From Porticoccaceae bacterium (GTDB taxonomy: Bacteria > Pseudomonadota > Gammaproteobacteria > Pseudomonadales > Porticoccaceae), in assembly GCA_029252555.1 (NCBI GenBank), contig JAQXBF010000003.1, positions 35,185-99,184 on the forward strand: a stretch of 64,000 bases of DNA, given 5' to 3'. The position numbers and the translations under genes are program-made. Below are positions 47,724 to 57,227 of this stretch, in pieces. A model generated the notes under the pieces. That model searched no databases and was not told the DNA's origin. It saw only the letters and a list, made by a program, of their open reading frames with translations. Position 1 is the stretch's first letter; every line of letters begins with the position of its first letter.

Positions 47724-48212
47724 ATGAAGACCTCGTTTAACAAGACTGGCCTAGCCACAATTTTATTTTCAATGGTACTTGCGGGCTGTAGCTCAGCGCC
47801 AGTTGAAGAAACGTCCACTGATATTGAAGATACTTCAGTACAGACTGGCCAGGTTGATACCTCGGCGATTGATGACAGCGCCATGGCCAGCTCAGCGGAC
47901 ACCGTATTCTACTTTGATTTTGACAAAGCATTGTTGAAGCCAGAATCTCGCGCTGCTTTGCTAGAGCATGCCGCAGCGCTGCAAAGCAGCCCTCGCAGTG
48001 TGCGTCTCGAAGGCCACGCCGATGAGCGCGGTACTCGTGAATACAATATGGCACTGGGCGAGCGTCGGGCCAATGCTGTCAAAGAGTTCTTAGTATTACA
48101 GGGCGTTTCTGGCGGCCTGATTGAAGTTATTAGCTACGGTGAAGAGCGTGCAGCTTCCTACGGCAGCAATGACAGTGCTTGGGGCTTGAACCGTCGCGTT
48201 GAACTGAAGTAA
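47724..48212 (+). CDS. pal: Peptidoglycan-associated lipoprotein Pal
   Basis: A 162-residue outer-membrane lipoprotein with lipobox L-A-G-C at about residues 20-23 and an OmpA-like C-terminal domain. F-Y-F-D-F-D-K and L-E-G-H-A-D-E-R-G-T-R-E-Y-N bind peptidoglycan diaminopimelate. It tethers the outer membrane and partners TolB. Confidence 0.96.
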   Translation: MKTSFNKTGLATILFSMVLAGCSSAPVEETSTDIEDTSVQTGQVDTSAIDDSAMASSADTVFYFDFDKALLKPESRAALLEHAAALQSSPRSVRLEGHADERGTREYNMALGERRANAVKEFLVLQGVSGGLIEVISYGEERAASYGSNDSAWGLNRRVELK

Positions 48213-48336
48213 TACCTACCGGCCAGCGATGGTCTATAGTTGCTTCACAGCATGCAGATGTTCGTATACGGCTGGAGTTAATAATGACTCTGGCCGTTTC
48301 TGCGTTTGGCATAAACTGGGAAACTGTTAAATCTCT

Positions 48337-49149
48337 ATGAAATCTTCTCTCGCGGTACTGCTTACATTGGTCTCTTTCTCTGTCATTGCTGTTGGGCAAA
48401 ACCTGACACCGGTGATAGACCTAAATAGCCAGACTGATCCTTCTGAAAATATCGAAGCACCGGGTGCAACGGAGACCGCGGGCATGGCTGCGGCTGTTCC
48501 GGGCGACCGCTATTATCAGATGCAGGTATTGCAAGAAGAAGTGCAGATGCTGAGAGGCCTGGTGGAGGAGTTAAACTACGAGTTGCAGCAGCTTAAACAG
48601 CGACAAATGGATGATTATCTGGATATTGACCGCCGCTTGAGCGCTCTGGCCTCGGGAGGCAGCTTGCAACCCAGCTCGCCAGCAGCCAATACTCCGGTAG
48701 CTAGAAGCTTTGGTGGCGAGCCTGTTATTCCCGTAGATAATGCCCCATTGGACACATTGCTAGATTCTGCTGACAGAGTTGCGATGAAGGTTAATTATGA
48801 CAACGCTTCGAGCTTGCTGCTAAAGCAGCGAGACATTAATGGCGCAGCCCTGGCCTTTAAGCAGCATATTGTTGATTACCCCACCAGCCCCTTTGTACCC
48901 AATGCATACTACTGGCTCGGTGAGATTTATTTGTTGCAGGACCAGGCTGAACTGTCTCGTCAGTCATTTACTGCGGTGGTAGAGCAACACCCTCTGCACG
49001 CCAAAGCCATGGATGCGCGGTTTAAGCTGGGCAAGATATACCATCAGTTAGGTGAAGATAACCGCGCTCGCGAGCTACTTGAAATAGCCGCGACCAGCAC
49101 TGGTGGCGTCGCTAGAAAAGCTCGCACCTATCTGGATAATAATTTTTAA
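48337..49149 (+). CDS. cpoB: Cell division coordinator CpoB (YbgF)
   Basis: A 270-residue periplasmic protein. It has a signal peptide, a trimerising coiled coil rich in Gln/Leu (about 60-110), a linker and a TPR domain (about 150-270) with N-A-Y-Y-W-L-G-E-I-Y. CpoB coordinates outer-membrane constriction with peptidoglycan synthesis via TolA and PBP1b. A 124-base gap separates it from pal. Confidence 0.94.
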   Translation: MKSSLAVLLTLVSFSVIAVGQNLTPVIDLNSQTDPSENIEAPGATETAGMAAAVPGDRYYQMQVLQEEVQMLRGLVEELNYELQQLKQRQMDDYLDIDRRLSALASGGSLQPSSPAANTPVARSFGGEPVIPVDNAPLDTLLDSADRVAMKVNYDNASSLLLKQRDINGAALAFKQHIVDYPTSPFVPNAYYWLGEIYLLQDQAELSRQSFTAVVEQHPLHAKAMDARFKLGKIYHQLGEDNRARELLEIAATSTGGVARKARTYLDNNF

Positions 49150-49189
49150 TCGCCCACCAAACACGGGTTAGCTAACCTCCGAATTTTTT

Positions 49190-49834
49190 ATGTCTGAACT
49201 GCGTATTACTGAAATTTTTCACTCTTTGCAGGGTGAGACCAGTACCACTGGTCTGCCCACGGTATTCGTGCGCCTCACAGGTTGCCCCTTGCGTTGCGGA
49301 TACTGTGATACTGCCTACGCCTTCGAGGGTGGTAGTAAAATGGCTCTTAGCGAGATAATGAAAACTGTGCAAGACTTCGGTGCTCGTTATGTCACGGTAA
49401 CTGGGGGTGAGCCTCTGGCCCAGCCCCAATGCATTGAGCTGTTAAAAGACCTTTGCGACGGGGGCTACAGAGTCTCTCTCGAAACCAGCGGCGCCATGCC
49501 CGTAGACGATGTCGACCAGCGCGTATTTAAAATTCTTGATTTAAAAACCCCGGCCTCCGGTGAAGCGAGCCGAAACCTGTATGAAAATATCCCGCTATTG
49601 CTACCCCATGACGAAGTGAAGTTTGTGATCTGCGATCGTCAGGATTACGACTGGTGCTGTATGAAAATGGACGAGCTTGGTCTCGCCGAGCGCGCAGCAG
49701 AGGTGTTATTCTCGCCCAGCCAAGGAGAGCTTTCACCGAAAGAGTTGGCAGAATGGATACTGCAAGATAAGCTCAATGTCAGAATGCAGCTGCAAACCCA
49801 CAAATATATCTGGGGCGATCAGCCCGGCCATTAA
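49190..49834 (+). CDS. queE: 7-carboxy-7-deazaguanine synthase QueE
   Basis: A 214-residue radical SAM enzyme. The Fe-S cluster cysteines are in T-G-C-P-L-R-C-G-Y-C-D (CxxxCxxC). It converts carboxytetrahydropterin to 7-carboxy-7-deazaguanine in queuosine synthesis. The next gene, queC, is 25 bases downstream. Placement after cpoB is standard in gammaproteobacteria. Confidence 0.95.
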   Translation: MSELRITEIFHSLQGETSTTGLPTVFVRLTGCPLRCGYCDTAYAFEGGSKMALSEIMKTVQDFGARYVTVTGGEPLAQPQCIELLKDLCDGGYRVSLETSGAMPVDDVDQRVFKILDLKTPASGEASRNLYENIPLLLPHDEVKFVICDRQDYDWCCMKMDELGLAERAAEVLFSPSQGELSPKELAEWILQDKLNVRMQLQTHKYIWGDQPGH

Positions 49835-49859
49835 GATACAAAGCCACTAGGTCAAAAGC

Positions 49860-50540
49860 ATGTCAAAAAAAGCCGTTATTCTAGTCTCAGGTGGCCTGGA
49901 TTCAACCACAGTTCTCTCGATGGCCTCAGATCAAGGCTATGAACGCTACACCCTGAGCTTTGACTATGGGCAGCGCCACCGTTCCGAGCTAGTAGCTGCC
50001 CAGCGAGTGTCTCAGTCTGCGGCTGTTACAGAGCACAAGGTTGTTAAGTTGGATCTGGGTGCTATCGGAGGCTCAGCACTTACAGACACTGCGATAGATG
50101 TGCCAGAACATGAGACAGCAGGCATCCCTGTGACCTATGTTCCCGCACGCAATACGGTATTTTTGTCCATTGCTCTGGGTTGGGCCGAGGTGCTGGGAGC
50201 CAGCGATATATTCCTCGGGGTAAATGCGGTGGACTACTCCGGTTATCCCGATTGCCGACCAGAATATATCAAGGCCTTTGAATCCTTGGCCAATCTGGCC
50301 ACCAAGGCCGCTGTAGAGGGCCATAAACTGAACATTCACGCGCCCCTAATCAATATGACTAAGGCCGAGATTGTGCAAGCAGGTATCGCCCTGGGAGTGG
50401 ATTACAGCCAGACTGTTTCCTGCTATCAGGCGAGCTTGGAAGGCTTGGCCTGCGGCAAATGTGACAGCTGTCGACTGCGAGCGCAGGGCTTTATCGAGGC
50501 AGGGTTAAAAGACCCCACGAGATACCAAAAAAACGCTTGA
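49860..50540 (+). CDS. queC: 7-cyano-7-deazaguanine synthase QueC
   Basis: A 226-residue ATP-dependent enzyme that makes preQ0. The PP-loop V-S-G-G-L-D-S-T-T is at about residues 9-17. A zinc site uses C-Y-Q-A with C-G-K-C-D-S-C near the C-terminus. A tRNA-Lys gene follows 40 bases after the stop. Confidence 0.96.
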   Translation: MSKKAVILVSGGLDSTTVLSMASDQGYERYTLSFDYGQRHRSELVAAQRVSQSAAVTEHKVVKLDLGAIGGSALTDTAIDVPEHETAGIPVTYVPARNTVFLSIALGWAEVLGASDIFLGVNAVDYSGYPDCRPEYIKAFESLANLATKAAVEGHKLNIHAPLINMTKAEIVQAGIALGVDYSQTVSCYQASLEGLACGKCDSCRLRAQGFIEAGLKDPTRYQKNA

Positions 50541-50564
50541 ATTTTGTCTTCTGGTCCGTATAGT
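50537..50564 (+). promoter_or_regulatory. Promoter of tRNA-Lys
   Basis: TTGAAT (50537-50542) and TATAGT (50559-50564) are spaced 16 bases apart, placing the start about 10 bases before the mature tRNA. Confidence 0.6.
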
Positions 50565-50580
50565 ACGCAGCTTCCTCTGA

Positions 50581-50656
50581 GGGCCGTTAGCTCAGTTGGT
50601 AGAGCAGTTGGCTTTTAACCAATTGGTCCCGCGTTCGAGTCGCGGACGGCCCACCA
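50581..50656 (+). tRNA. tRNA-Lys (anticodon UUU)
   Basis: A 76-base cloverleaf. The acceptor stem GGGCCGT pairs with ACGGCCC. The D arm has GCTCAGTTGGTAGAGC. The anticodon loop CTTTTAA gives TTT, and the T arm is CCGCG-TTCGAGT-CGCGG. An encoded CCA ends the gene. It follows queC as in many gammaproteobacteria. Confidence 0.97.
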
Positions 50657-50968
50657 TTTTCCTCCCTGTTATCGCGTCTTTTTCCCTGATCTATTGTTTT
50701 TTTAAACTTCAACTGAGCCAGTTTGTTGCGCTTTATGTTGGATTCTCGTTATCTGCCACAAAAATTATTTTTAATCCCAAGGTAGGGAAAACTGCTTCTT
50801 TAGAGTCTTATATCCTAGGCAGCGCATGGCTATTTTATAAATTAGCGATAGCGGGCCAGGTTGGAAATGAATTCCGATCAGGGGACTGGTTGAGGGAGTG
50901 CGGTCAGAAAGGGATTTTTATGCGACAGGGCGTCGTAAACAGTAAGATTTATATCGAGAAAAATAATT
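50657..50968. other. Intergenic stretch after tRNA-Lys
   Basis: No supported gene. A 134-codon open frame crosses the tRNA and looks like chance translation. AT-rich patches near 50694-50710 could serve as tRNA termination. No duplicated tRNA end or integrase is visible, so there is no evidence of an integrated element at this tRNA. Confidence 0.5.
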
Positions 50969-51507
50969 GTGCAAATGATCGCCGAAAGGAATGCGCCTGA
51001 GGTCACCCAGCTTTATCAGGATACAGTAGAGGAATTGCGCCAGTTTTTGGTGCGTAAAATTGGGGATACTGAGCAGGCTGACGAAATTGCTCAACATACT
51101 TACCTAAAACTCTGTCGACTCAAGTTTCACCGAGATATTCGTAACCCGCGCTGCTACCTGTTTAATATTGCAGTGAGGCTGGCGATCAATGTTCTGGATA
51201 AACGTCGGTTGACCAGGCAGCGAGTTTTTCAGTGCAACAAAACCTCCAGGGATACGCTGGCTCATCTGGTGCTTGTAGATGAGCTAGCACTGAGGCAATA
51301 AAGGATTCCATACTAGAGCTGTCCGATAAGACTCGCTACGTCTTCTTACTGCATCGTTATCGGGGGCTTTCTTTCAATGCAATAGCGAAGCATTTAGCTG
51401 TATCAGTCAATGCCATTGAAAATCAGATGGACCTCGCACTTAGCAGTATTCAATGTGCCGCCTCAGAATTTCGAATGATGGGCGATAGGCCGAGGTACAG
51501 TCATTAG
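50969..51507 (+). pseudogene. ECF sigma factor (FecI-like), frameshifted
   Basis: The first frame gives region 2 of an ECF sigma factor: E-A-D/Q-A-D-E-I-A-Q-H-T-Y-L-K-L and R-N-P-R-C-Y-L-F-N-I-A-V-R-L-A. It stops at 51299-51301. Region 4 continues in the other frame from about 51292 (A-I-K-D-S-I-L-E-L, L-L-H-R-Y-R-G-L-S-F-N-A-I-A-K-H-L, V-S-V-N-A-I-E-N-Q-M) to TAG at 51505-51507. One G missing near 51290-51292 (CTGAG where CTGGAG would restore the frame) explains it. As read, the product lacks the -35 recognition region. Downstream there is no FecR-like gene. Confidence 0.8.
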
Positions 51508-51532
51508 TTTTATATCTTGGATTACTGGTAAA

Positions 51533-51724
51533 TTGTCTCGGGAGTCTAACAACATTGGAGGCAATGAAGTTAAACATCCATCAAGTGCTGAGAGCAGTCT
51601 TTCGCATCACGACTTGAATCAGGAATGGGATAAGATGGACGAGCTCGCTCCCTGGGCTGAGGATGAGATTGACCGCTTACAAGAAAAGTTAAACCTGCCG
51701 AATGCTGAAGAGGGCAAATCTTAA
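51533..51724 (+). CDS. Small acidic hypothetical protein
   Basis: 63 codons from a TTG start. The sequence is hydrophilic with a helical acidic segment (W-A-E-D-E-I-D-R-L-Q-E-K-L). It follows the broken sigma factor by 25 bases and could be a coupled regulatory partner or a remnant. No family is recognised and the start is weak. Confidence 0.4.
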   Translation: MSRESNNIGGNEVKHPSSAESSLSHHDLNQEWDKMDELAPWAEDEIDRLQEKLNLPNAEEGKS

Positions 51725-51811
51725 AATTTTACTCAGGCATTTCACCCTGTATCCAAAGCTGACTGTTGTATAAACTGAAAAGCCTTTTTGCTCGGTGCCG
51801 TATTAACCTGC

Positions 51812-53128
51812 ATGTTAAAGCTATTTAAAGACCGCAATTTCTCCCTGTTCTGGTTTGGTGAAATGGTTTCCGTTGTCGGCGACCATATCAGCCTACTGGC
51901 CTTCCCGTGGTTGGTACTCCAGATGACCGGTAGCGCAGCGCTCACGGGTTTGGTGTTTGCGGCTCAGGGTGTGCCTAGAGCGTTTCTGATGCTGGCCGGA
52001 GGCATATTGGTTGATCGAACTACCCCTAAAGCAGTAATGATTGGTAGTAATGCACTGCGCATGCTGCTGGTAATGACGCTTGCCTACATGATTACTCAGG
52101 ATATCGTGGATATTGTCATGGTATTTGTTATGGCTTTTGCGTTTGGTGTGGCGGATGCGTTTTTCTACCCCGCCAGCACGTCAATTTTACCCAGCATTGT
52201 TTCGGAAGATCAGCTCACAGCGGGGAATGCCATTGTTCAAACCACATTGCATTTGGGTATGACAGTTGGGCCTGTGGTGGCTGGGTTGATTATTGCGGGT
52301 GAGGTTAGTGGTGTAAGCCATCAACGGTTGGATATTGCTGCCGAGGGGATATCGTCTTACCACCGAGATCGCGATGGTTTAGCTAGGGCCTTTTTTGTTG
52401 ATGGGCTTACATTTGCGCTGTCTCTTATTTCTTTGATGTTTGTTAAGCCCCGCTCACTGTGCACTCAAGACGGCGAGGAGGGAGAAAACGGAGAGGGTAA
52501 ATCGTCATTGATGGGCGAAGCTCGTGAGGCACTGGCTTGGGTTTGGTCAGTGCCGGCTGTGCGGCTAGGCTTTATAGGCATGGCTGTTATTCATTTCTTT
52601 TTTATGCCGATGATCTATGTTGCCCTGCCAGTGCTAGCCAATGAGCGCTTTGTTGAGGGAGCCTATGTCTATGGTTTAGAGATGGCGGCCTATGGCGGCG
52701 GTGCTTTTCTTGGTGCTGCTATGGCTGGCCTGATAGCTGGGCCCGGTGACAAAAATCTGGTGCCCATAATGTATTGGTTCAATGTATTTGGTGCCGCGAG
52801 TCTAACGCTGGTTATTCTTTATGAGCCCTACTGGTGGGCCATGTTGCTATTTTCCATTGCAGGGCTATTTGATGCATTCTTCTGGGTTCATTTTACAACC
52901 TGGCTGCAAAAGAGAACGCCGGGCAAAATATTGGGTCGTGTGATGAGCCTGCTGATGTTTATGTCTCTGGGTCTGGTGCCTATCGCCGACGCACTTATGG
53001 GATTCGCCATTGAGTGGAATGTGGACTGGACTATGATCGGCAGCTCAGTGGTGATGGTTGTCTGTTGTATCTGGATTGCCTTGAACCCTCAGGCTCGGGT
53101 GGTTGAGCAGGTTGCGCCTAAATCGTGA
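51812..53128 (+). CDS. MFS transporter (MFS_3, enterobactin-exporter-like)
   Basis: A 438-residue major facilitator protein with about 12 hydrophobic segments. The N-terminus F-K-D-R-N-F-S-L-F-W and the loop G-G-I-L-V-D-R-T-T-P-K between spans 2 and 3 are typical of the EntS/MFS_3 group, often small-molecule or siderophore exporters. The substrate is unknown. ATG 51812 is the family start. An in-frame TTG at 51788 is less likely. Confidence 0.85.
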   Translation: MLKLFKDRNFSLFWFGEMVSVVGDHISLLAFPWLVLQMTGSAALTGLVFAAQGVPRAFLMLAGGILVDRTTPKAVMIGSNALRMLLVMTLAYMITQDIVDIVMVFVMAFAFGVADAFFYPASTSILPSIVSEDQLTAGNAIVQTTLHLGMTVGPVVAGLIIAGEVSGVSHQRLDIAAEGISSYHRDRDGLARAFFVDGLTFALSLISLMFVKPRSLCTQDGEEGENGEGKSSLMGEAREALAWVWSVPAVRLGFIGMAVIHFFFMPMIYVALPVLANERFVEGAYVYGLEMAAYGGGAFLGAAMAGLIAGPGDKNLVPIMYWFNVFGAASLTLVILYEPYWWAMLLFSIAGLFDAFFWVHFTTWLQKRTPGKILGRVMSLLMFMSLGLVPIADALMGFAIEWNVDWTMIGSSVVMVVCCIWIALNPQARVVEQVAPKS

Positions 53129-53167
53129 GGGTAGTTAAGACTCTATAGAAAATTAAAGAAGAAGATT

Positions 53168-53210
53168 TAAAAAAAAGGAGAGCCTGCAAGTGGGGTTCGA
53201 GGGCTCTCCT
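53168..53210 (-). terminator. Intrinsic terminator of the universal stress protein gene
   Basis: GGAGAGCC (53177-53184) pairs perfectly with GGCTCTCC (53202-53209). Read on the minus strand, the hairpin is followed by a run of T (complement of A at 53169-53176). It lies 35 bases past the stop. Confidence 0.85.
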
Positions 53211-53244
53211 ATTACTTCACTGTATAACACTAATGCTATTTTAG

Positions 53245-54072
53245 CTAACTCTTATACTCAGAATTAACCACCACAACATCCGCATCCAGCGCAGACATGA
53301 CGCGCTCTGCGGTATTGCCGCGTCTGGTTTTAGCCTGGCCAGTTTGGCCTAAGGTGCCAATTACAACCACATCAGCACTGATATCTTTTGCAACCTTGGC
53401 GACAACTTCATCTGTGTAGCCTTTTATGACGTGGATTTTGTCAGTATCCAAATCTGTCTCTCTTAACAAGCGGCCACGGTCGGGATAGAGCATTGAGTCT
53501 ATATAGGCATTGGCTACGTGAAAATCGGCATTATAGCTCTCGGCCAGGGCTCTGCCGCGGCCGATAATATTGTCATTTAACACCTGCTGATGTTTGGGAG
53601 AGGCCTGAAAGTTAACCGCTGCCAGTACTACTTTGCGCTGTTCTGCGGCGCCATCGCGAACGACAAGCACCGGGCAAGTGGCTCGCTTGAGTAGCTCCCA
53701 TTTTGACTCGGCAAAACTGAAGCGGCGGCTGGTTTTTGGTTTACCGGCTCGGATTAAAATACGCGTCGCCCCAAATTGCTCAGCAGAGCACATAATCGAT
53801 TTTTGCCAATTGCTTGACCAGGAGATTTCGATCTTATATTCCAGTCCGGCGGCTTTCAGTGGCCCGTGAATCTGCTCTTCAAACCAATAGGTATTGCGAT
53901 AGACTTTACCGTTGCTGGCATCCGTATCCACTGTGTCTGGGTCAATGGCCACAAACACGCAAATTAATGGGCTGGGTTTTAGTAACTTAGCCGTAATGAT
54001 TGCGCGCTGCAGTGCCACATGCTCATCTAATGTGGGGTTGACGACGACAAACAATCTTTCCTGTTCAGACAT
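53245..54072 (-). CDS. Tandem-domain universal stress protein (UspE-like)
   Basis: A 275-residue protein with two Usp domains (about 5-140 and 145-272). The second carries the ATP-binding-type signature V-I-G-T-L-G-Q-T-G and G-N-T-A-E-R-V. The first ends C-P-V-L-V-V-R-D-G. UspE-type proteins respond to growth arrest or oxidative stress. It is a single-gene unit with its own terminator. Confidence 0.9.
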   Translation of the reverse strand: MSEQERLFVVVNPTLDEHVALQRAIITAKLLKPSPLICVFVAIDPDTVDTDASNGKVYRNTYWFEEQIHGPLKAAGLEYKIEISWSSNWQKSIMCSAEQFGATRILIRAGKPKTSRRFSFAESKWELLKRATCPVLVVRDGAAEQRKVVLAAVNFQASPKHQQVLNDNIIGRGRALAESYNADFHVANAYIDSMLYPDRGRLLRETDLDTDKIHVIKGYTDEVVAKVAKDISADVVVIGTLGQTGQAKTRRGNTAERVMSALDADVVVVNSEYKS

Positions 54073-54192
54073 GATTTTCTCCTTGAATTGTCTGGGGCTT
54101 ATATGAATTTAGCAGCAGTCTGGCTGATTTTGAGTCCATTAACACTGTACTCATAGTTAATCTGCATGGGTCTGTATTAAAACATGCATAAA

Positions 54193-54263
54193 TGGTATAG
54201 CCAAGTAATAGAGAGGGTTATAAGCAGATTTTGCTATGGTATTTGGCTATGTAAGCTATACCA
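54193..54263. repeat. Inverted repeat with 9-bp perfect ends
   Basis: TGGTATAGC (54193-54201) matches the complement of GCTATACCA (54255-54263). Inside, TAGCCAA (54198-54204) pairs with TTGGCTA (54243-54249), so two alternative stems are possible. The 71-bp unit lies between the stress protein promoter and the 3' end of the lapG remnant. It could be a terminator, a small miniature element, or an operator. Confidence 0.5.
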
Positions 54264-54281
54264 AAAGTGTTATTTCACTGA

Positions 54282-55052
54282 CTAATAATGGGTGGAGTTC
54301 ATGGTTGAAACAAGATCATGCCAGAACTGATATTGCTGCTCAGAGGGATTAAGGAGACTCTCTGGATTGTCGCCTAGACTGGTGTCAGTAGTGCTATTGA
54401 GAGAAGCACCAAAAGAGCCTTCAAGTTGCAGATTAATCTGCATTCCGATGGCCGAGTGGATAACCCAGATATCCTCAAGTTTAAAGCTGTAGATGGGGCG
54501 GATATCCTCTCGATCCGAAGCCTGTTGGATGCTTTTATCAAGGTAATCTAAAACTAATGGTTCGGCATCTGTCTTAGCATAGTAGGCTAGGATCATATGA
54601 GAGGCGCTGTTGGGTTGCAGCTGGGCATAGGTGAGGCGCAGCTTGCTACTATCATTGCCCATTTCTCGGAGGGTGATATATTTAGCAATAGAAAAGTCTT
54701 CAGAATCTCCGCTGCCCTGAATCAAAAACGCCATGGGCGATGCCCTAAAATTAGAGCCATCATGATAATGCTGGCTCGGTGCAAACTCCGCGCGATTGAT
54801 AAAGTTATTGGCTAGCTGGAGTTTTTCCATCTCCGATTTACGTAGGGCATGGTTAATAACCTTTTGCTACTGCCGCAACCTTGTCTCAGCCTCCACACCA
54901 TATTCAAAATGCACCTGCTTGAGCAAAGGTTTGGGAATATCCAGAGGATCAGCATCGGCGAAAATGCTGATAAGCAAAGCGCCAAAGATAGCAAGCAGAC
55001 TGTATTGTGGTTTTATTCTGTCCAAGGTTATTATTTTTGTTGATTTGAGCAT
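54282..55052 (-). pseudogene. lapG: LapG-type periplasmic cysteine protease, degenerate
   Basis: The C-terminal part aligns with the transglutaminase-like LapG family: S-P-M-A-F-L-I-Q-G, then E-D-F-S-I-A-K-Y, L-R-L-T-Y-A, S-H-M-I-L-A-Y-Y (catalytic His) and P-L-V-L-D (catalytic Asp). The catalytic Cys of the G-D-C-E-D motif is Ser here (TCT at 54702-54704 on the minus strand). An in-frame TAG at 54867-54869 separates this from an N-terminal part with a signal peptide starting at 55052. Both lesions point to an inactive gene. LapG normally cleaves large surface adhesins to trigger biofilm dispersal. No lapD or adhesin is in the window. Confidence 0.8.
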
Positions 55053-55260
55053 TAGTTTCACCCTACAAGTGATTTTAATTACTGGCTTCAAGTCATTGAT
55101 TTGAAATCAAAATAATTTAATGTTGAACTTCGGTATAGGGTTTTATCCGCAGTCTGCTGCCTGTGTCACAGTTAGCATGCAGTAATGCCGAACAAGTTGT
55201 TGTCGCAGGGCAGGAACTGGGGCCGTATAATGGCGCTATTGTTAAACCTTGGACTATTCA

Positions 55261-56742
55261 ATGACCGTTCGTACCCGTATTGCGCCATCGCCTACCGGCG
55301 ACCCACATGTTGGCACCGCCTATGTTGCTCTGTTTAATATGGCCTTTGCCCATAGTCAGGGTGGTCAGTTTTTATTGCGCATCGAAGACACAGATCAGGC
55401 CAGATCTACCCCGGAATCTGAAAAAGCCATTCTGGATGCACTGCACTGGTTGGGATTGGATTGGGACGAAGGCCCGGATAATGGCGGCGACAAAGGCCCA
55501 TATCGCCAGAGTGAGCGCTCTGATATCTATCGTGAACATGCCGATCAGCTTCTTGGCAGCGGTCACGCCTTTCGCTGCTTCTGCACACCGGAGCGCCTTG
55601 ATCAATTGCGCAAAACCCAGATGGACAACAAAGAGCAGCTTGGTTACGACGGCCACTGCATGCACCTCGACCAATCAGAGGTCGATGCTCGTGTAGCAAA
55701 AGGCGAATCACATGTTGTGCGCATGAAAGTGCCGAGAGAAGGGCAGTGCTCCTTTAACGATATGCTGCGTGGCGAGATTAGCATCGACTGGGCGCAGATT
55801 GATTTGCAGGTACTGCTCAAAGCAGACGGCATGCCGACTTACCATTTGGCTAATGTGGTTGATGACCATCTGATGGAAATCAGCCATGTGATTCGTGGTG
55901 AAGAGTGGATTAACTCAGCCCCCAAGCATATTTTGCTGTATCGGTATTTTGGTTGGGAGACCCCAGTATTCTGCCACCTGCCATTGCTGCGCAATGTGGA
56001 CAAGAGCAAATTATCTAAGCGCAAAAACCCCACCAGTATCCTGTATTACCAGCGTATGGGTTATCTGCCCGAGGTGTTGCTCAACTATCTGGGCCGCATG
56101 GGCTGGTCCATGCCTGATGAGCGCGAGAAGTTTAATCTCAGCGAAATGTTAGAGGCCTTCGATATTCTGCGCGTCTCTCTAGGCGGTCCAGTATTCGATA
56201 TGGAAAAACTGAGTTGGCTCAATGGCATGTGGATTCGTGATGAGCTAACCGACGATCAGCTGGCCGACCGCTTGCAAGAATGGGCGCTTAACCGCGACAC
56301 ATTAATGGCATTCTTACCCTGTGCCCGCCAGCGTATGGAGACCTTCTCAGATATCGCTCCGTTGGGTAGCTACCTGGTATCTGGTATGTTGCCAATTACC
56401 GCCGATGACCTAAAGTCGGCGGGTATGGAGGAAGACCAGTTACTTGAAGTGTTGCAGTACGCGCTTTGGCGACTGGAGTCATTGCAACAGTGGAACAGGG
56501 ATAATATCTTCAATGCCCTTAAAGGGCTTGCTGATGGCAGAGAGATCAAGCTTAAGCCATTCCTAGCCCCATTGTTTATCGCTATCGCTGGCAGCAGCGC
56601 CTCAATTTCGGTCATCGACTCGATGAATTTGTTGGGCGCTGATATGTCCAGAGCCCGTTTGCGCTATGCTATAGATCTGCTTGGCGGTGTGGGTAAAAAG
56701 AAACTCAAGAAAATGGAAAAAGCCTACCAGCAACTGGGCTGA
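55261..56742 (+). CDS. gltX: Glutamate-tRNA ligase
   Basis: A 493-residue class I synthetase. The HIGH-type motif is [10 protein letters not shown] and the KMSKS-type motif K-L-S-K-R lies near residue 248. The C-terminal anticodon-binding helical domain is complete. ATG 55261 gives the family N-terminus. The open frame starts four codons earlier with TTG. Tandem with a downstream tRNA-Ala. Confidence 0.96.
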   Translation: MTVRTRIAPSPTGDPHVGTAYVALFNMAFAHSQGGQFLLRIEDTDQARSTPESEKAILDALHWLGLDWDEGPDNGGDKGPYRQSERSDIYREHADQLLGSGHAFRCFCTPERLDQLRKTQMDNKEQLGYDGHCMHLDQSEVDARVAKGESHVVRMKVPREGQCSFNDMLRGEISIDWAQIDLQVLLKADGMPTYHLANVVDDHLMEISHVIRGEEWINSAPKHILLYRYFGWETPVFCHLPLLRNVDKSKLSKRKNPTSILYYQRMGYLPEVLLNYLGRMGWSMPDEREKFNLSEMLEAFDILRVSLGGPVFDMEKLSWLNGMWIRDELTDDQLADRLQEWALNRDTLMAFLPCARQRMETFSDIAPLGSYLVSGMLPITADDLKSAGMEEDQLLEVLQYALWRLESLQQWNRDNIFNALKGLADGREIKLKPFLAPLFIAIAGSSASISVIDSMNLLGADMSRARLRYAIDLLGGVGKKKLKKMEKAYQQLG

Positions 56743-56768
56743 AAGCCTTAAGTCTAGGGATATTAGTC

Positions 56769-56797
56769 TTGACTTGATAGGAGCTGCTCCCTATCAT
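56769..56797 (+). promoter_or_regulatory. Promoter of tRNA-Ala
   Basis: TTGACT (56769-56774) and TATCAT (56792-56797) are spaced 17 bases, with the start expected about 10 bases before the tRNA. A strong match to the housekeeping consensus. Confidence 0.72.
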
Positions 56798-56813
56798 GCG
56801 CGTTCCTTGAAAA

Positions 56814-56889
56814 GGGGCCTTAGCTCAGCTGGGAGAGCGCAACACTGGCAGTGTTGAGGTCAGCGGTTCGATCCCGCTAGGCTCCACCA
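56814..56889 (+). tRNA. tRNA-Ala (anticodon GGC)
   Basis: A 76-base cloverleaf with acceptor GGGGCCT pairing with AGGCTCC. The D arm is GCTCAGCTGGGAGAGC and the anticodon arm is CAACA-CTGGCAG-TGTTG. The T arm is AGCGG-TTCGATC-CCGCT and the CCA is encoded. The loop reads GGC, alanine. Confidence 0.96.
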
Positions 56890-56905
56890 TTATTTTTTAA
56901 GACTG

Positions 56906-56940
56906 AAAACCCTCGTAGCCTTCTGGTAGCGGGGGTTTTT
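56906..56940 (+). terminator. Intrinsic terminator after tRNA-Ala
   Basis: AAAACCC-TCG pairs with CGG-GGGTTTT around an inner GCC/GGT stem, ending in a T run at 56936-56940. It lies 17 bases after the tRNA CCA. Confidence 0.78.
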
Positions 56941-57227
56941 AGCTTTTAGAGCCTATTTTCCTCTCTAGTTCCAAGCCCTCAATGTTGTTGGCTTTGGGGG
57001 AATTGTGGGAATTTCCAAAACCAATACCAACTTGAAGTCGGCTGAATGAATGGGGTGTATCAATTCTGGTTGATTTGAGGAAAAAACGGTTTGTTGCGTC
57101 GTAGATTAGTTAGCCTTTGAAAAATGTTGTGGTGGAAACAATTTGCCATCATGTCCTTTGGAAATCTATCACAGGGCTGAGATCGACTTAAAGTGGACGC
57201 ATTTGTCATTTGAATGGAGTGCGAAGA
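56941..57227. other. Intergenic stretch before the methyltransferase remnant
   Basis: No supported gene or RNA. It holds short inverted bits (TTGGAAATTCCCAC area near 57005-57020) and the upstream region of the methyltransferase. Confidence 0.4.

Noticed and set aside
50581..50968. Integrated element at tRNA-Lys
   Set aside because: No integrase and no duplicated tRNA 3' end were found.
50596..51000. 134-codon open frame crossing tRNA-Lys
   Set aside because: It begins inside the tRNA and has no ribosome site or family-like sequence.
55280..55711. Several 100-138 codon frames overlapping gltX
   Set aside because: Shadow frames of the conserved gltX coding sequence.
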